A program made the position numbers and the translations under genes. Source: Halopenitus sp041821145 (GTDB lineage: Archaea; Halobacteriota; Halobacteria; Halobacteriales; Haloferacaceae). From it: 64,000 nt of DNA. The notes under the pieces are model-generated. The model searched no databases, was not told the DNA's origin, and worked only from the letters and a program-made list of their open reading frames with translations. How positions within the stretch are numbered: position 1 is the stretch's first letter; each line of letters begins with the position of its first letter. Positions 7,302 to 16,294 of this stretch are shown in pieces. The stretch spans positions 6,731-70,730 of the forward strand of contig NZ_JBGUBC010000014.1 in the NCBI RefSeq assembly GCF_041821145.1, given 5' to 3'.

Positions 7302-8669
7302 ATGACGGACGAACACAGCATATCGGACGGCGGCCTTACGGCCGAAGACCAGGCAGTTCTCGACCGCATCGAGAAGGAGAACATCGACTTTCTCCGCCTT
7401 CAGTTCACCGACATCCTCGGAGTCGTCAAAAACGTCTCCATTCCGGCCCACCAGGCCGAGAAGGCGTTAACTGAAGGGATCTACTTCGACGGCTCCTCGA
7501 TCGAGGGATTCGTCCGGATCCAGGAGTCGGACATGCGACTCATTCCCGATCCGGAGACGTTCGCCGTGCTCCCGTGGCGCGGCGACGACGAGGGCGGAGC
7601 CGCTCGCGTCGTCTGTGACATTGTCGATATCAACGGCGATCCGTTCGTCGGCGGCCCGCGGCAGGTCCTCAAATCGGTACTCGAGAAGGCTCACGAGATG
7701 GGATATACCGTCTCGATCGGCCCCGAGCCGGAGTTCTTCCTCTTCGAGAAGGACGAGAACGGTAACGCGACGACGATCCCCCACGACAACGGCGGCTACT
7801 TCGATCTGGCGCCGAAGGATCTCGCCTCCGACGTCCGCAAGGAGATCATCTTCACGCTCGAGAAGATGGGCTTCGAGATCGAGGCCAGTCACCACGAGGT
7901 CGCCGAGGGGCAACACGAGATCAACTTCAAATACGACGACGCGCTCTCGACGGCCGACAACATCGTGACGTTCCGCGCGGTCGTTCGTGCGGTCGCCGAA
8001 CAACACGACCTTCACGCGACGTTCATGCCCAAACCGATCGCCGAGATCAACGGCTCGGGCATGCACAGCCACATCTCGCTTTTCGACGAGGACGGCAACA
8101 ACGCCTTCGCGGACGACGCGGACGAGTTCAACCTGAGCGAGACGGCCTACCAGTTCATGGGCGGCGTATTGAACCACGCGCCCGCGTTCACGGCCGTCAC
8201 CAACCCCACCGTGAACTCCTACAAGCGACTCGTTCCCGGCTACGAGGCGCCGATCTACGTCGCGTGGTCCGACACCAACCGCTCGGCGCTGATCCGGGTT
8301 CCGGACGCCGCGGGCGTCTCCGCGCGCTTCGAGGTCCGCAGTCCCGATCCGTCGTGTAACCCCTACCTCGCGCTGGCAACCCTCATTGCCTCCGGTCTCG
8401 ACGGCATCGAGAACGAGGCGGATCCGGGCGAACCGGTTCGTGAAGACATCTACGAGTTCGACGAGGAGAAACGCCAGGAGTACGGCATCGAGACGCTCCC
8501 GCCGAACCTCGGCCGGGCCGTCGACGCTCTCACGGACGACGACGTCGTCCTTGACGCGCTTGGTCCCCACACCGCAGAGAAGTTCCCCCAGGCGAAATCC
8601 CAGGAGTTCAGCGACTACCTCACCCAGGTCTCGGAGTGGGAAGAGGATCGCTACCTCGAGACGTTCTAA
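7302..8669 (+). CDS. glnA: Glutamine synthetase type I
   Basis: A 455-residue enzyme that makes glutamine from glutamate, ammonia and ATP, the main ammonia assimilation step. Motifs in order: FDGSSIEGF near residue 65, PEPEFFLF, the NGSGMHSH catalytic segment, KRLVPGYEAP, NRSALIRVP and FEVRSPDPSCNPY. The adenylylation loop (NLYDLP) of the GSI-beta enzymes is not seen, so control is probably by Lrp-type regulation and PII-like feedback and not by adenylylation. The start MTDEHSIS fits the promoter; an in-frame upstream start would place the TATA box inside the gene. Confidence 0.97.
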   Translation: MTDEHSISDGGLTAEDQAVLDRIEKENIDFLRLQFTDILGVVKNVSIPAHQAEKALTEGIYFDGSSIEGFVRIQESDMRLIPDPETFAVLPWRGDDEGGAARVVCDIVDINGDPFVGGPRQVLKSVLEKAHEMGYTVSIGPEPEFFLFEKDENGNATTIPHDNGGYFDLAPKDLASDVRKEIIFTLEKMGFEIEASHHEVAEGQHEINFKYDDALSTADNIVTFRAVVRAVAEQHDLHATFMPKPIAEINGSGMHSHISLFDEDGNNAFADDADEFNLSETAYQFMGGVLNHAPAFTAVTNPTVNSYKRLVPGYEAPIYVAWSDTNRSALIRVPDAAGVSARFEVRSPDPSCNPYLALATLIASGLDGIENEADPGEPVREDIYEFDEEKRQEYGIETLPPNLGRAVDALTDDDVVLDALGPHTAEKFPQAKSQEFSDYLTQVSEWEEDRYLETF

Positions 8670-8712
8670 GAAGGAATCGACCGCTGGCGGCTCGGTGCCG
8701 CATCTACGAAGG

Positions 8713-8733
8713 TCGTCTTCTTATCCGTTTTTT
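8713..8733 (+). terminator. T-rich transcription stop after glnA
   Basis: A pyrimidine-rich tract ending in six Ts lies about 45-65 bp beyond the glnA stop. Archaeal termination commonly uses such oligo-T runs without a hairpin. Between it and 8905 I see no coding signal on either strand. Confidence 0.4.
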
Positions 8734-8904
8734 GCCTCCCGTCTTTCGAGTAGCACTGGATCGACGGCTCCGCCCGGTTCGTGTCACCACGTTCACACCG
8801 CTCTTCAAGCGATGTCACCGCAATCGGCATGTTCGACGCGACGTTTCAGCCTCACGGAACGAACGAAGCGATGTCGTCAGCCCGAGCGAAGAAGGGGGCG
8901 TAGT

Positions 8905-9024
8905 TTATGGCCAAAACGCAAGCACGAACGCTGCAACTATCACTAACGCCAACCAGACTCCGGAGATGATCCCCATCTGTCGCGGCGTGAGCGATTCTCC
9001 TTCGAGTAGTTCTCCGAGTTTCAT
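8905..9024 (-). CDS. Small 39-residue membrane protein
   Basis: A short gene starting MKLGELLEGESLTPRQMG and ending in a single strongly hydrophobic helix (about residues 18-37, ending LAFWP). The arrangement is an acidic cytoplasmic head followed by one transmembrane segment. It lies 22 bp downstream of rps19e on the same strand and so may be its last operon member. I do not recognise the family. Support comes from clean codon use, a sensible topology, and its position in an otherwise empty 377-bp gap. Confidence 0.6.
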   Translation of the reverse strand: MKLGELLEGESLTPRQMGIISGVWLALVIVAAFVLAFWP

Positions 9025-9046
9025 TATGCGCTCGTCTCGTGGTTGG

Positions 9047-9502
9047 TTACGCGTAGCGCTCGAGTTCGGGACGGTCGATCGCTTCGAAGGTGGCCTCCGC
9101 GGCCTCGTTCAGGAAGGTGTGGCCCGTCTCAGTGATACGGCGGCCCTCGCCCTGGGCGGTCTCGACGAGGTCCTCCTCCTCAAGCGCCTGAAGCGCTGCG
9201 CGGATGATCTTTCTCGAACCGGGGGCGTGGGATCCCGGAGCGACGCTATAACGGTTCGATCCACTCTTTTTGCCGCCGTATTCGGTCGCCAATCGTTCGA
9301 GACCGATCGGCTGGTTCTGTGCGACCTTTCGAAGCACGCTTGCCGTTCGGACGTGCCAGAAGTCGTCCTGTTCGGGAGGAAGTTCTCGGTTCGAGCCGCT
9401 TTTCGTGAATTCGACCCACTCGGGCTCGTCGATCCGCTCGGCGAGTCGCTCGGCGATCTCCTCAATGAGGGCGTCCGCCGGGACGTCGTAGATGTTTACC
9501 AT
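9047..9502 (-). CDS. rps19e: Small ribosomal subunit protein S19e
   Basis: A 151-residue archaeal/eukaryotic-type S19e, a protein of the small subunit head needed for 18S/16S maturation. Typical segments are MVNIYDVPADALI at the start, PEQDDFWHVRTASVLRKV in the middle and RYSVAPGSHAPGSRKIIRAALQALEEEDLV towards the end. The start is set by homology to the family; upstream in-frame residues would extend it abnormally. It is divergent from thiL, a gene neighbourhood common in haloarchaea. Confidence 0.97.
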   Translation of the reverse strand: MVNIYDVPADALIEEIAERLAERIDEPEWVEFTKSGSNRELPPEQDDFWHVRTASVLRKVAQNQPIGLERLATEYGGKKSGSNRYSVAPGSHAPGSRKIIRAALQALEEEDLVETAQGEGRRITETGHTFLNEAAEATFEAIDRPELERYA

Positions 9503-9640
9503 TGGAGACGAATTCTCCCCTGTGAGGGTTAAAGGCATCGTCTTGGAGAAATCGCCGTGCGGCGTGCTGTCAAATCGCCAGCCCCCTCGCCGTTTCGTCG
9601 GTCTCGATGTTTTTTATCCGGTGGACTCGAACGACGCCCG

Positions 9641-10597
9641 ATGGACGAACTCGAGGCGCTCGCACGGATCGCCGCGGACCTGCCACACGCCGGTGACGAC
9701 GCGGCGATCGTGGACACCACGGTGATCACGACCGACATGCTCCACGACCGAAGTGATTTCCCGACCGGAACCACGCGCTATACTGCCGGTTGGCGCTCCG
9801 TCGGCGCCTCGCTTTCCGACGTGGCGGCGATGGGGGCCGAGGCGACCGCAGCCGTGGCAGTCTATGCGGACATCGAGTTCGAACCCGATGCGCTTGAGGC
9901 GTTCATCCGCGGCGCCGACGACGTCTGTAAGTCGGTCGGCACGTCCTACGTCGGCGGCGATCTCGATCAGCACTCGGAGTTCACCGTGGCGACGACGGCG
10001 ATCGGCGAGACCGACGACCCGGTTTTGCGGTCCGGGGCGAACGCGGGCGAGGCGGTCTGTGTGACCGGAACCGTCGGTCGAACCGCAGCGGCGATCCGAC
10101 TCTTCGAACGCGCGAACGAGGCGACTGGAGAGGGCGTCGCCAGAACGGACATCGATGAGGGCGATACGGAAGACGCCGAAGAGGACGTCGAGCGGGCGAA
10201 CGACCTCTTCCGATTCCCGCCACGCGTGGCGACCGGTCGGCAGCTCCGACCGTACGCGACCGCGATGATGGACTCCTCGGACGGGCTCGCACGCTCGCTC
10301 CACCAACTCGCGGAGGCAAGTGACGTGGGATTCGCGATCGATCGGAGAGCGGTCCCGGTCGATTCGGCGGTCGAGTCGGTCGCGACTGACCCCGACGACC
10401 GATGGGATCTGGCGGCACACTTCGGAGAGGACTTCGAACTCGTGGTCACGATCCCTGAGGCGAAACTCGAGAATGCCCGTCGACGGTCACCAGTATCGAT
10501 CACCCGTATCGGATCGGTCGTTCCGGCCGATCAGGGCGTTACGGCCGACGGCGATCCTCTTGCGGATCGGGGATACACGCACGGGAGAACCGAGTGA
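9641..10597 (+). CDS. thiL: Thiamine-monophosphate kinase
   Basis: A 318-residue ThiL, which phosphorylates thiamine monophosphate to the active cofactor thiamine diphosphate. The PurM/HypE-like fold is evident from HAGDDAAIVD, TTDMLHDRSDF, the SVGASLSDVAAMGA nucleotide-binding stretch, GGDLDQHSEF, VTGTVGRTAAAI, and MMDSSDGLARSLHQLA. The ATG at 9641 is preceded by TTTTTTAT at 9609-9616, which supports a leaderless start. It lies opposite to the M50 protease gene, to which it runs convergently with only 24 bp between. Confidence 0.93.
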   Translation: MDELEALARIAADLPHAGDDAAIVDTTVITTDMLHDRSDFPTGTTRYTAGWRSVGASLSDVAAMGAEATAAVAVYADIEFEPDALEAFIRGADDVCKSVGTSYVGGDLDQHSEFTVATTAIGETDDPVLRSGANAGEAVCVTGTVGRTAAAIRLFERANEATGEGVARTDIDEGDTEDAEEDVERANDLFRFPPRVATGRQLRPYATAMMDSSDGLARSLHQLAEASDVGFAIDRRAVPVDSAVESVATDPDDRWDLAAHFGEDFELVVTIPEAKLENARRRSPVSITRIGSVVPADQGVTADGDPLADRGYTHGRTE

Positions 10598-10621
10598 GTC
10601 GTCTCGACGCCGCGATCGGAT

Positions 10622-11764
10622 TCATGCCCCAACTATTTGGACCGGAACGAGCATGAAACACGTCGCCCCCAGAAGGAACGTGAGAATACCGATGAGCAGC
10701 CGGGGGCAGCCGAGCTCGGATTCATCGAGTGGGCTTGCCGGGCCGTTGACCGCGATGAACGCGGCGAACACGCCCCAGAACGCCCACAGTCCGACGGACT
10801 CGTTGAGTCCGTAATCGAGGACCCAGTAGAGGTAGCCGGCGAACACGAAGAGCACGCCGGGGACGATCGAGGCGAGCGTTTCCTGGCGTCGCCCGATCAT
10901 CGCTCGCATCATGTGTCCGCCGTCGAGTTGGCCGACCGGGAGGAGGTTCAACAGGGTGAAGAACATGCCGACCCAGCCGCCGATCACGACCGGATGAACC
11001 GACTGATTCGGGTCCCCGTACTCGGTCGGTCGACCGAGCGCCTCGGCGATCCACGTGAGAAGCGGCGGATCGTTAAAGACGATCATTTCGCTCGATCCCT
11101 GGATCACGCGTTCAGGAACGGTGATCGGATCGAGAGACAGTCCGATGATCGTCACGATAACGGTCGCGATCAGCCCCGCGATCGGGCCAGCCGCCCCGAT
11201 GTCGAAGAGTGCCCGTCTCGAAGGCATCTGTCCTCGCATCCGGATGATCGCCCCGAGCGTCCCGAACGGGAAGATGAAGGGGATCACGTAGGGTAACGAG
11301 ACGTTCACCCCGTAGTAGCGTCCGGCGACGTAGTGGCCCAGTTCGTGGGTCATCAACACGCCGAGGACCGCGGCGGTGAACGGCCAGGCCTGCAGGAGAA
11401 CGAGCGGGTTCGATCGGATCGCGGAGATCGGAACGTAGTACCACCCGTAGGCACCCACGAACAGCGTCGAGACGATCGTCGCGAGGAACATCGCGACGTT
11501 GAGCCAGGGGATCCCGGACGGCCGGGTCCCGATCGGCCGTGCCACGAGGACGTCGCCGTCCCGATTCCTCCGAAGATCGACCTCATAACCGGCCTCATAA
11601 AACGCGGGAGTGACCTGCTGCAACAGCGCCCGTTCCGGCACGAGCGACTCGCCGAGATATCGGATCGTCTCGCCGTCGGTCTGAACGTCGACGAGATAAA
11701 AGAAGGACTCAAGCGCCTCCGGTCGTGGGACGGAGGTGGGCGTTTCGTCCTCGATTTCTGCCAT
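10622..11764 (-). CDS. Site-2 (M50) intramembrane metalloprotease
   Basis: A 380-residue membrane zinc protease of the SREBP site-2 family, which cleaves substrates inside the membrane, often in signalling. The zinc motif HELGH is at residues 140-144 in MTHELGHYVAGRYYG, and the third-ligand motif LLPVGQLDGGHMMRAM lies near residue 270. About seven hydrophobic segments start from residue 88. The first 85 residues form a soluble haloarchaea-type N-terminal domain. Substrate is unknown; no partner anti-sigma-like gene is present, as expected in archaea. Confidence 0.9.
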   Translation of the reverse strand: MAEIEDETPTSVPRPEALESFFYLVDVQTDGETIRYLGESLVPERALLQQVTPAFYEAGYEVDLRRNRDGDVLVARPIGTRPSGIPWLNVAMFLATIVSTLFVGAYGWYYVPISAIRSNPLVLLQAWPFTAAVLGVLMTHELGHYVAGRYYGVNVSLPYVIPFIFPFGTLGAIIRMRGQMPSRRALFDIGAAGPIAGLIATVIVTIIGLSLDPITVPERVIQGSSEMIVFNDPPLLTWIAEALGRPTEYGDPNQSVHPVVIGGWVGMFFTLLNLLPVGQLDGGHMMRAMIGRRQETLASIVPGVLFVFAGYLYWVLDYGLNESVGLWAFWGVFAAFIAVNGPASPLDESELGCPRLLIGILTFLLGATCFMLVPVQIVGA

Positions 11765-11811
11765 CGACAGAGGTACGCCGTCGGGTCGTATAAATCCCGC
11801 GTCGTCGGATC

Positions 11812-12846
11812 TCAGGACAGTTCCGAATCGTAAAGCGCATCCGTGGACTGCTCGCGTTCGAGAATCCGGCGGGTCTCGGCGTCAAGTTCGAGCAGGTGAC
11901 AAAGCGGGTTTCCGGGATAGACTACCGGATTTTCCAACACGCCGACGAGAAGCCCGGTAAAGGGTGCCTCAACCAGGGTGTCATCGTTTTTGAACGGATT
12001 CGTGATCGTTGCGATCCGGTCGCCCTCGTGGACGAGCGCGCCCCGCTCGTGAAGCATATCGACTATCCCGCCGGTGTCCGCGCGAATCCACGTCTTTTCG
12101 CTGGATCCGGTGATGATCGTGCGCCAGCCGGGCCATCGAACGGCCGTTTCGTCGGTCAATTCGTACTCGGCGAACGACGATCGCACGCCCGCAAGCGCCT
12201 CGTCGATCAGCCCCCGCTGGAATCGGTGTGCTTCGCCCATCTCGATCGTGATCGTCGGAATACCGTCGTCGGTCGCCTCGCCCCGGAGCGTCCCGCTCGG
12301 TCCCTCGCTGTCGATCACCACGTTCGATCCGAACGAGAGTGCCAGCCGATGGGCCTCCGGGTCGGTCATATCCGCACGGACGTGGAGCATGTTCGTTCGT
12401 CCGCGGGTGGAGGTGTGGAAATCCAGTCCGAAATCGCACGGTTCGATGAAGTTCGTGTAGATCTGGTGGGCCATCCGCTTGGAACTCGTCGAGCCCTCCT
12501 TGCCCGGGAACGACCGATTGAGATCGCGGTCGTAGACCGGGAGGTACCGCTGTTGGGCCAAGAACCCGGGAACGTTCAACACCGGTAAACAGATGAGCGT
12601 TCCGGCAAGTTCCGAAAGATCCCACTCGTGGGCGACCTCCCGGACGACCTCGATTCCGTTGAGTTCGTCGCCGTGGGCCGCAGCGGAGAGGAACGCCGTC
12701 GGACCGGGGTGCTCGCCGTTGATGATCGTAACCGGGATGCGTACGGGATCGCCGAGATACGTCTCACTGATACCGTATCGAACGTTCTGTCGCTCTCCGG
12801 GACCAACCCGGCCCCCGTTGTAGGTGAACGCCTCCCCGTCTCCCAT
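11812..12846 (-). CDS. Succinylglutamate desuccinylase/aspartoacylase-family amidohydrolase
   Basis: A 344-residue M14-like zinc hydrolase. Relatives remove acyl groups from N-acyl amino acids. The zinc site is read from AAAHGDELNGIEV (His and Glu ligands) and GLDFHTSTRG (second His). The C-terminal part (about 240-344) is the beta-barrel/lipoyl-like domain common in this family. The start is set by a strong TATA at 12870-12878, 24-32 bp upstream. It is divergent from the ATP-grasp/retropepsin gene with about 220 bp between, suggesting a shared pathway. The real substrate is unknown. Confidence 0.88.
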   Translation of the reverse strand: MGDGEAFTYNGGRVGPGERQNVRYGISETYLGDPVRIPVTIINGEHPGPTAFLSAAAHGDELNGIEVVREVAHEWDLSELAGTLICLPVLNVPGFLAQQRYLPVYDRDLNRSFPGKEGSTSSKRMAHQIYTNFIEPCDFGLDFHTSTRGRTNMLHVRADMTDPEAHRLALSFGSNVVIDSEGPSGTLRGEATDDGIPTITIEMGEAHRFQRGLIDEALAGVRSSFAEYELTDETAVRWPGWRTIITGSSEKTWIRADTGGIVDMLHERGALVHEGDRIATITNPFKNDDTLVEAPFTGLLVGVLENPVVYPGNPLCHLLELDAETRRILEREQSTDALYDSELS

Positions 12847-12869
12847 ACCCCACCGAGCGTCGGCGGGTG

Positions 12870-12878
12870 TATATATAT
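12870..12878 (-). promoter_or_regulatory. TATA element of the aspartoacylase-family gene
   Basis: TATATATAT lies 24-32 bp before the ATG at 12846, predicting a leaderless transcript. The opposite promoter for the ATP-grasp gene, a TTTTTAC stretch near 13034, completes a divergent control region of about 220 bp that holds no other gene. Confidence 0.55.
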
Positions 12879-13065
12879 GCCGACGCGCACTCGAGTTCGA
12901 GGCGTCATGATCCGGACGTTCACAAGTCGATCCACTGTGGTCGCCTTGAGTTGGACGATCGGCAGGGAAAATCAATGATCGGGAGCGATATTCAACAGCG
13001 TTATCGATCGTGGTATCGGGATCGATATCGGACGTTTTTACCCGCACCGGATGGATCATCGAACG

Positions 13066-14415
13066 ATGACCGAGGACACCGCACGGGTGGGCGTGTTGTC
13101 GCTACACAACAGCAAGGAAACGAAGGCGATCCTGAACGCGATCGAGGACCTGGGCCATGAGCCCTCCTGGTTGCGCCGGGAGAACGCAGCGATCGAGATC
13201 GAAGACGGTGAGGTACGCATGGAGCCCAACGTCGACGTCGTCGTCAACCGGCTGTTGGTCTCGAATACCGACCAGCCGGCGGAGCTGCTCGGGTTGGCGG
13301 CCACCTTCGAGCGTATCCGACCGATGTTGAACGATCCCGACGCCGTCCTCACAGCGATACACAAATTCGCCGCGGCCGCCACGCTCGCCGACTGGAACAT
13401 CCGCGTCCCCGACGCGCTGCTTGCCCTGTCGAACGACCGGCTCAATCAGGGACGGGAGCGGTTCGGCGACGTCGGTGTGTACAAGACCGCGATCGGAACC
13501 CACGGTGGCGGGACCTGGAAGGTCGATCTCACGGAACCGGTCAACCCGAAGGTCGGAAACCGGCAGGCGTTCTTACAGAAGCTGATCGAACGCGACTCCG
13601 AGGAGCATCGGGACCTCCGCGTCTACGTCGTCGGCGATTCGATCGTCGGCGCGATGTACCGCTATGCGCCCGATGGCGACTGGCGGACGAACGTGGCTCT
13701 CGGGGGTGCCGTCGAGAACGCGCTCGACGACATGCCCGAGGAGGCGGCCGAGACCGCGCTGTATGCCGCCGAAGTGATGAACCTCGATTACGCCGGCGTC
13801 GATCTGGTGGAGGGCTACGACGGCTGGTACGTCCTGGAGGTGAACCCGACCGCCGGGTTCAAGGGACTCTTCGAGGCGACCGGCGTTTCGCCTGCCCCAC
13901 ACATCGCCAAACTCGCGATCGAGGAGGCCGGCGGCGAGGTCGACGACGACCGTGTGGCCAAACTCGCCGGGACGCTCGACGATACGCGTCCGGCGTGTGC
14001 CCCCGATCTCCGACGTCCGGCCATGGAGGACACGCCGATCATCGGCTACATCGAGGAGGTCGTCGCGACCGGAACGTCCGGTTCGGTTCAGGCGCTCGCG
14101 AAATCCGATACCGGCGCGACCCGGACCAGCATCGACACGAAACTCGCCGCGGAGATCGGTGCGGGTCCGATAAAGAGCATGACACGGGTGAAATCCGGCA
14201 GCGTCAAATCCGGGAAGGCGAGACCGGTCGTCGATCTCGTCATCGGGATCGGCGGCACCCAACACACCGTGACCGCGAGCGTCGAGGACCGAAGCCACAT
14301 GGAGTATCCCCTGCTTTTGGGTCGGGACATCCTGGAGGACTACCGTGTCGACGTGCGGAAACGGGTCGACGAGGAGAGAGAGGAACGTGAGAACGGCGAA
14401 ATCCTCGAAGAGTAG
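13066..14415 (+). CDS. RimK-type ATP-grasp ligase fused to a retropepsin-like (RimB-type) domain
   Basis: A 449-residue two-domain protein. Residues about 8-300 are an ATP-grasp ligase of the RimK/LysX kind, with VYKTAIGTHGGGTWKV (ATP-binding lysine and glycine loop), LRVYVVGDSIVGAMYR and the metal site YVLEVNPTAGFKGL. Residues about 320-435 form a RimB/DUF785-like domain with the aspartyl-protease motif KSDTGATRTSID near residue 348 and the second motif PLLLGRDIL. The ligase would add an amino acid, often glutamate, and the protease-like domain might trim it. Both active sites look intact. Substrate is unknown. Confidence 0.88.
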   Translation: MTEDTARVGVLSLHNSKETKAILNAIEDLGHEPSWLRRENAAIEIEDGEVRMEPNVDVVVNRLLVSNTDQPAELLGLAATFERIRPMLNDPDAVLTAIHKFAAAATLADWNIRVPDALLALSNDRLNQGRERFGDVGVYKTAIGTHGGGTWKVDLTEPVNPKVGNRQAFLQKLIERDSEEHRDLRVYVVGDSIVGAMYRYAPDGDWRTNVALGGAVENALDDMPEEAAETALYAAEVMNLDYAGVDLVEGYDGWYVLEVNPTAGFKGLFEATGVSPAPHIAKLAIEEAGGEVDDDRVAKLAGTLDDTRPACAPDLRRPAMEDTPIIGYIEEVVATGTSGSVQALAKSDTGATRTSIDTKLAAEIGAGPIKSMTRVKSGSVKSGKARPVVDLVIGIGGTQHTVTASVEDRSHMEYPLLLGRDILEDYRVDVRKRVDEEREERENGEILEE

Positions 14416-14448
14416 ACCCACCAGGGTCCACGCGATCGACGCGATGGA

Positions 14449-15237
14449 TCAGATCGAGACCCGCAACCCATCCTGAGCGATCGCGACCTCGCCGTCAAAG
14501 CCGGCCTCCCGAACCGCGCGTTTCATCTCGGATTCCCTGCCGCGGGTGTGTGGATAGAGGTGGGTGAGGTAAAGTCGCCCGACGTCGACGTTCGCCAACG
14601 TGGCACCCAGCTGTGTGGGGGTGGGATGATTCGAGACGTCAACGTCGTCGGGGAACGAACAGTCGTGAACGAGGATGCTGGCGCCGTCGGCGAACCGGGC
14701 CATCCCCTCGAATGCCTCCGTATCCCCCGAGAAGGCGATCGGCCCATTCTCGGCGTCGATCTCGTCTTCTGCAGGGGCAAACCGGTAGGCGTGGCCGTCC
14801 ATCGAGTGACGCGTCTCGATCGCCGCCACGTCGAAGCCGCCGACGGAGAACGACCGCTCCGGGCCCACCTCCCGAACCGCCAGATCGATGCGACCATCGA
14901 GGTATTCGTGGACGTCATGGAGGTCGTCGAGGAGGGATTTCGTCCCCGGTGGACCGACGATCTCCAGGTGTTCCCTGCCGGCGAGCCAGCGGGCCTTGAT
15001 CAGCGCCATCAGGTCGGAGACGTGATCGAGGTGGTGATGAGTCAAAAGGACCGATCCGACTCCCTCGTACCCGACGTCGGTCCCCGAGAGGCGACCGAGA
15101 ACGCCGCTTCCACAGTCGACGAGCAGCGATCGATCGTCGGTTTCCAACAGCAGCCCGGTCTGTGCACGGTCCGGAACCGCCATCGCGCTGCCGGAGCCGA
15201 GGATCGTCAGCCGCATCGACCGGCCGGTATCGGACAT
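14449..15237 (-). CDS. Metallo-beta-lactamase-fold hydrolase (RNase Z-like subgroup)
   Basis: A 262-residue MBL-fold protein. The metal motif reads LTHHHLDHVSDL near residue 75, with further ligands in HSMDGHAYRF, AFSGDTEAF, LVHDCSFPDD and LTHLYPHTRG. This is the phosphodiesterase/RNase Z-like branch, but the long exosite arm of tRNase Z is absent, so the substrate is open. The ATG at 15237 is chosen because TTTATAA at 15262-15268 stands 25-31 bp upstream. Confidence 0.87.
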   Translation of the reverse strand: MSDTGRSMRLTILGSGSAMAVPDRAQTGLLLETDDRSLLVDCGSGVLGRLSGTDVGYEGVGSVLLTHHHLDHVSDLMALIKARWLAGREHLEIVGPPGTKSLLDDLHDVHEYLDGRIDLAVREVGPERSFSVGGFDVAAIETRHSMDGHAYRFAPAEDEIDAENGPIAFSGDTEAFEGMARFADGASILVHDCSFPDDVDVSNHPTPTQLGATLANVDVGRLYLTHLYPHTRGRESEMKRAVREAGFDGEVAIAQDGLRVSI

Positions 15238-15390
15238 GACCGGATCGATGGGTGCCGATGATTTATAAGTCGTGGACCCGGCTCCCCCTGTCATCCGCCG
15301 ACAGCGAGGGCGACGGCCGCCCGGTGCTATGGGGATGAATCGGACTGGCGCCCCGGAACCCCTTTTTGATCGGCCGTCGACCGATCGAAC

Positions 15391-16239
15391 ATGATCGACG
15401 AGACCGTCGCCGAGATACGGGAGATGCAAACCCACAGCTCATCGGTCGTCGCGGTGAAAGCGACCGAGGCGCTCGCCGAGTTGCTCGATCGCGAGTACGT
15501 CTCCCTCGAGGAGTTCGAACGGGATCTCGAACAGAACGCGGGGGTGCTCCGTCGATCGGACACCTCACACGCGAGCCTTCACAACGCGATCCGAGAGGTC
15601 GAACGCTCCGTCGTCGGGGAGGCGACCTCGATCGAGGAGGCAAAACGACTCCTGAAAGAGACGATCGATCGAGTCGTTACGGAGGTGGAATCCGGCAAAC
15701 GAAAAGCGGCCTCGAAGGCCGCAGAGACGTTTTCCGACGGGGAGACGATCCTGACACACGACTACTCCACGACGGTCCTCAAGGCGATCGAGACTGCGAC
15801 TGCCGAGGACATCTCCCTTTCCGTGTACGTCACGGAGGCGCGCCCGCGGTTCCTCGGCCGACGGGCGGCCCGAGTGCTTGCCGACAACCCCCACGTCGAG
15901 ACGACGATCGTCGTCGACGGGGCGATGGGTCACGTCCTCCGACACTGCGACCGGATCGTCCTGGGAATGACCTGTATCAGCGATCGGACCTACTACAACC
16001 GTATCGGAACGTTCCCGCTTGCGGCCACCGCGAACCATCTCGACGTTCCCGTCACCGTGGTCGGATCGAGCAGCAAGATCATCGACGAGTTCCACTTCGA
16101 GAACGACGATCGCGCGCCGGTCGAGGTGATGCGCGAGCCGATCGAAGACGTGGCCGTTGAAAACCCCGCCTACGACGCGACGCCGATCGAACTCATCGAC
16201 CAAGTAGTTACTGACGAGGGCGTCCAGTCGTTCGAATGA
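15391..16239 (+). CDS. eIF2B alpha-like / ribose-1,5-bisphosphate isomerase-family protein
   Basis: A 282-residue protein of the aIF2B/MtnA/R15Pi superfamily. Members either sense sugar phosphates and isomerise them (AMP degradation, methionine salvage) or, in eukaryotes, form the eIF2B regulatory core. Typical parts are the helical N-terminal half, ILTHDYSTTVLKAIETA, YVTEARPRFLGRRAARVL, the VDGAMGHVLRHCDRIVLGMTCISDRTYYNRIGTFPLA stretch containing the usual acidic residue, and VVGSSSKI. It is shorter than the typical R15P isomerase, so the exact role is not assigned. A T-rich element about 30 bp upstream supports the start. Confidence 0.8.
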   Translation: MIDETVAEIREMQTHSSSVVAVKATEALAELLDREYVSLEEFERDLEQNAGVLRRSDTSHASLHNAIREVERSVVGEATSIEEAKRLLKETIDRVVTEVESGKRKAASKAAETFSDGETILTHDYSTTVLKAIETATAEDISLSVYVTEARPRFLGRRAARVLADNPHVETTIVVDGAMGHVLRHCDRIVLGMTCISDRTYYNRIGTFPLAATANHLDVPVTVVGSSSKIIDEFHFENDDRAPVEVMREPIEDVAVENPAYDATPIELIDQVVTDEGVQSFE

Positions 16240-16294
16240 CCGTTCGCGACGGCGTGACGATGTCTTTATGCGTTCGGATACCTGTCGTGAGAAC

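Noticed and set aside
12867..13160. 97-codon plus-strand frame starting in the divergent promoter region before the ATP-grasp gene
   Set aside because: It overlaps the promoter and the start of the ligase gene in another frame and shows no coding-like composition.
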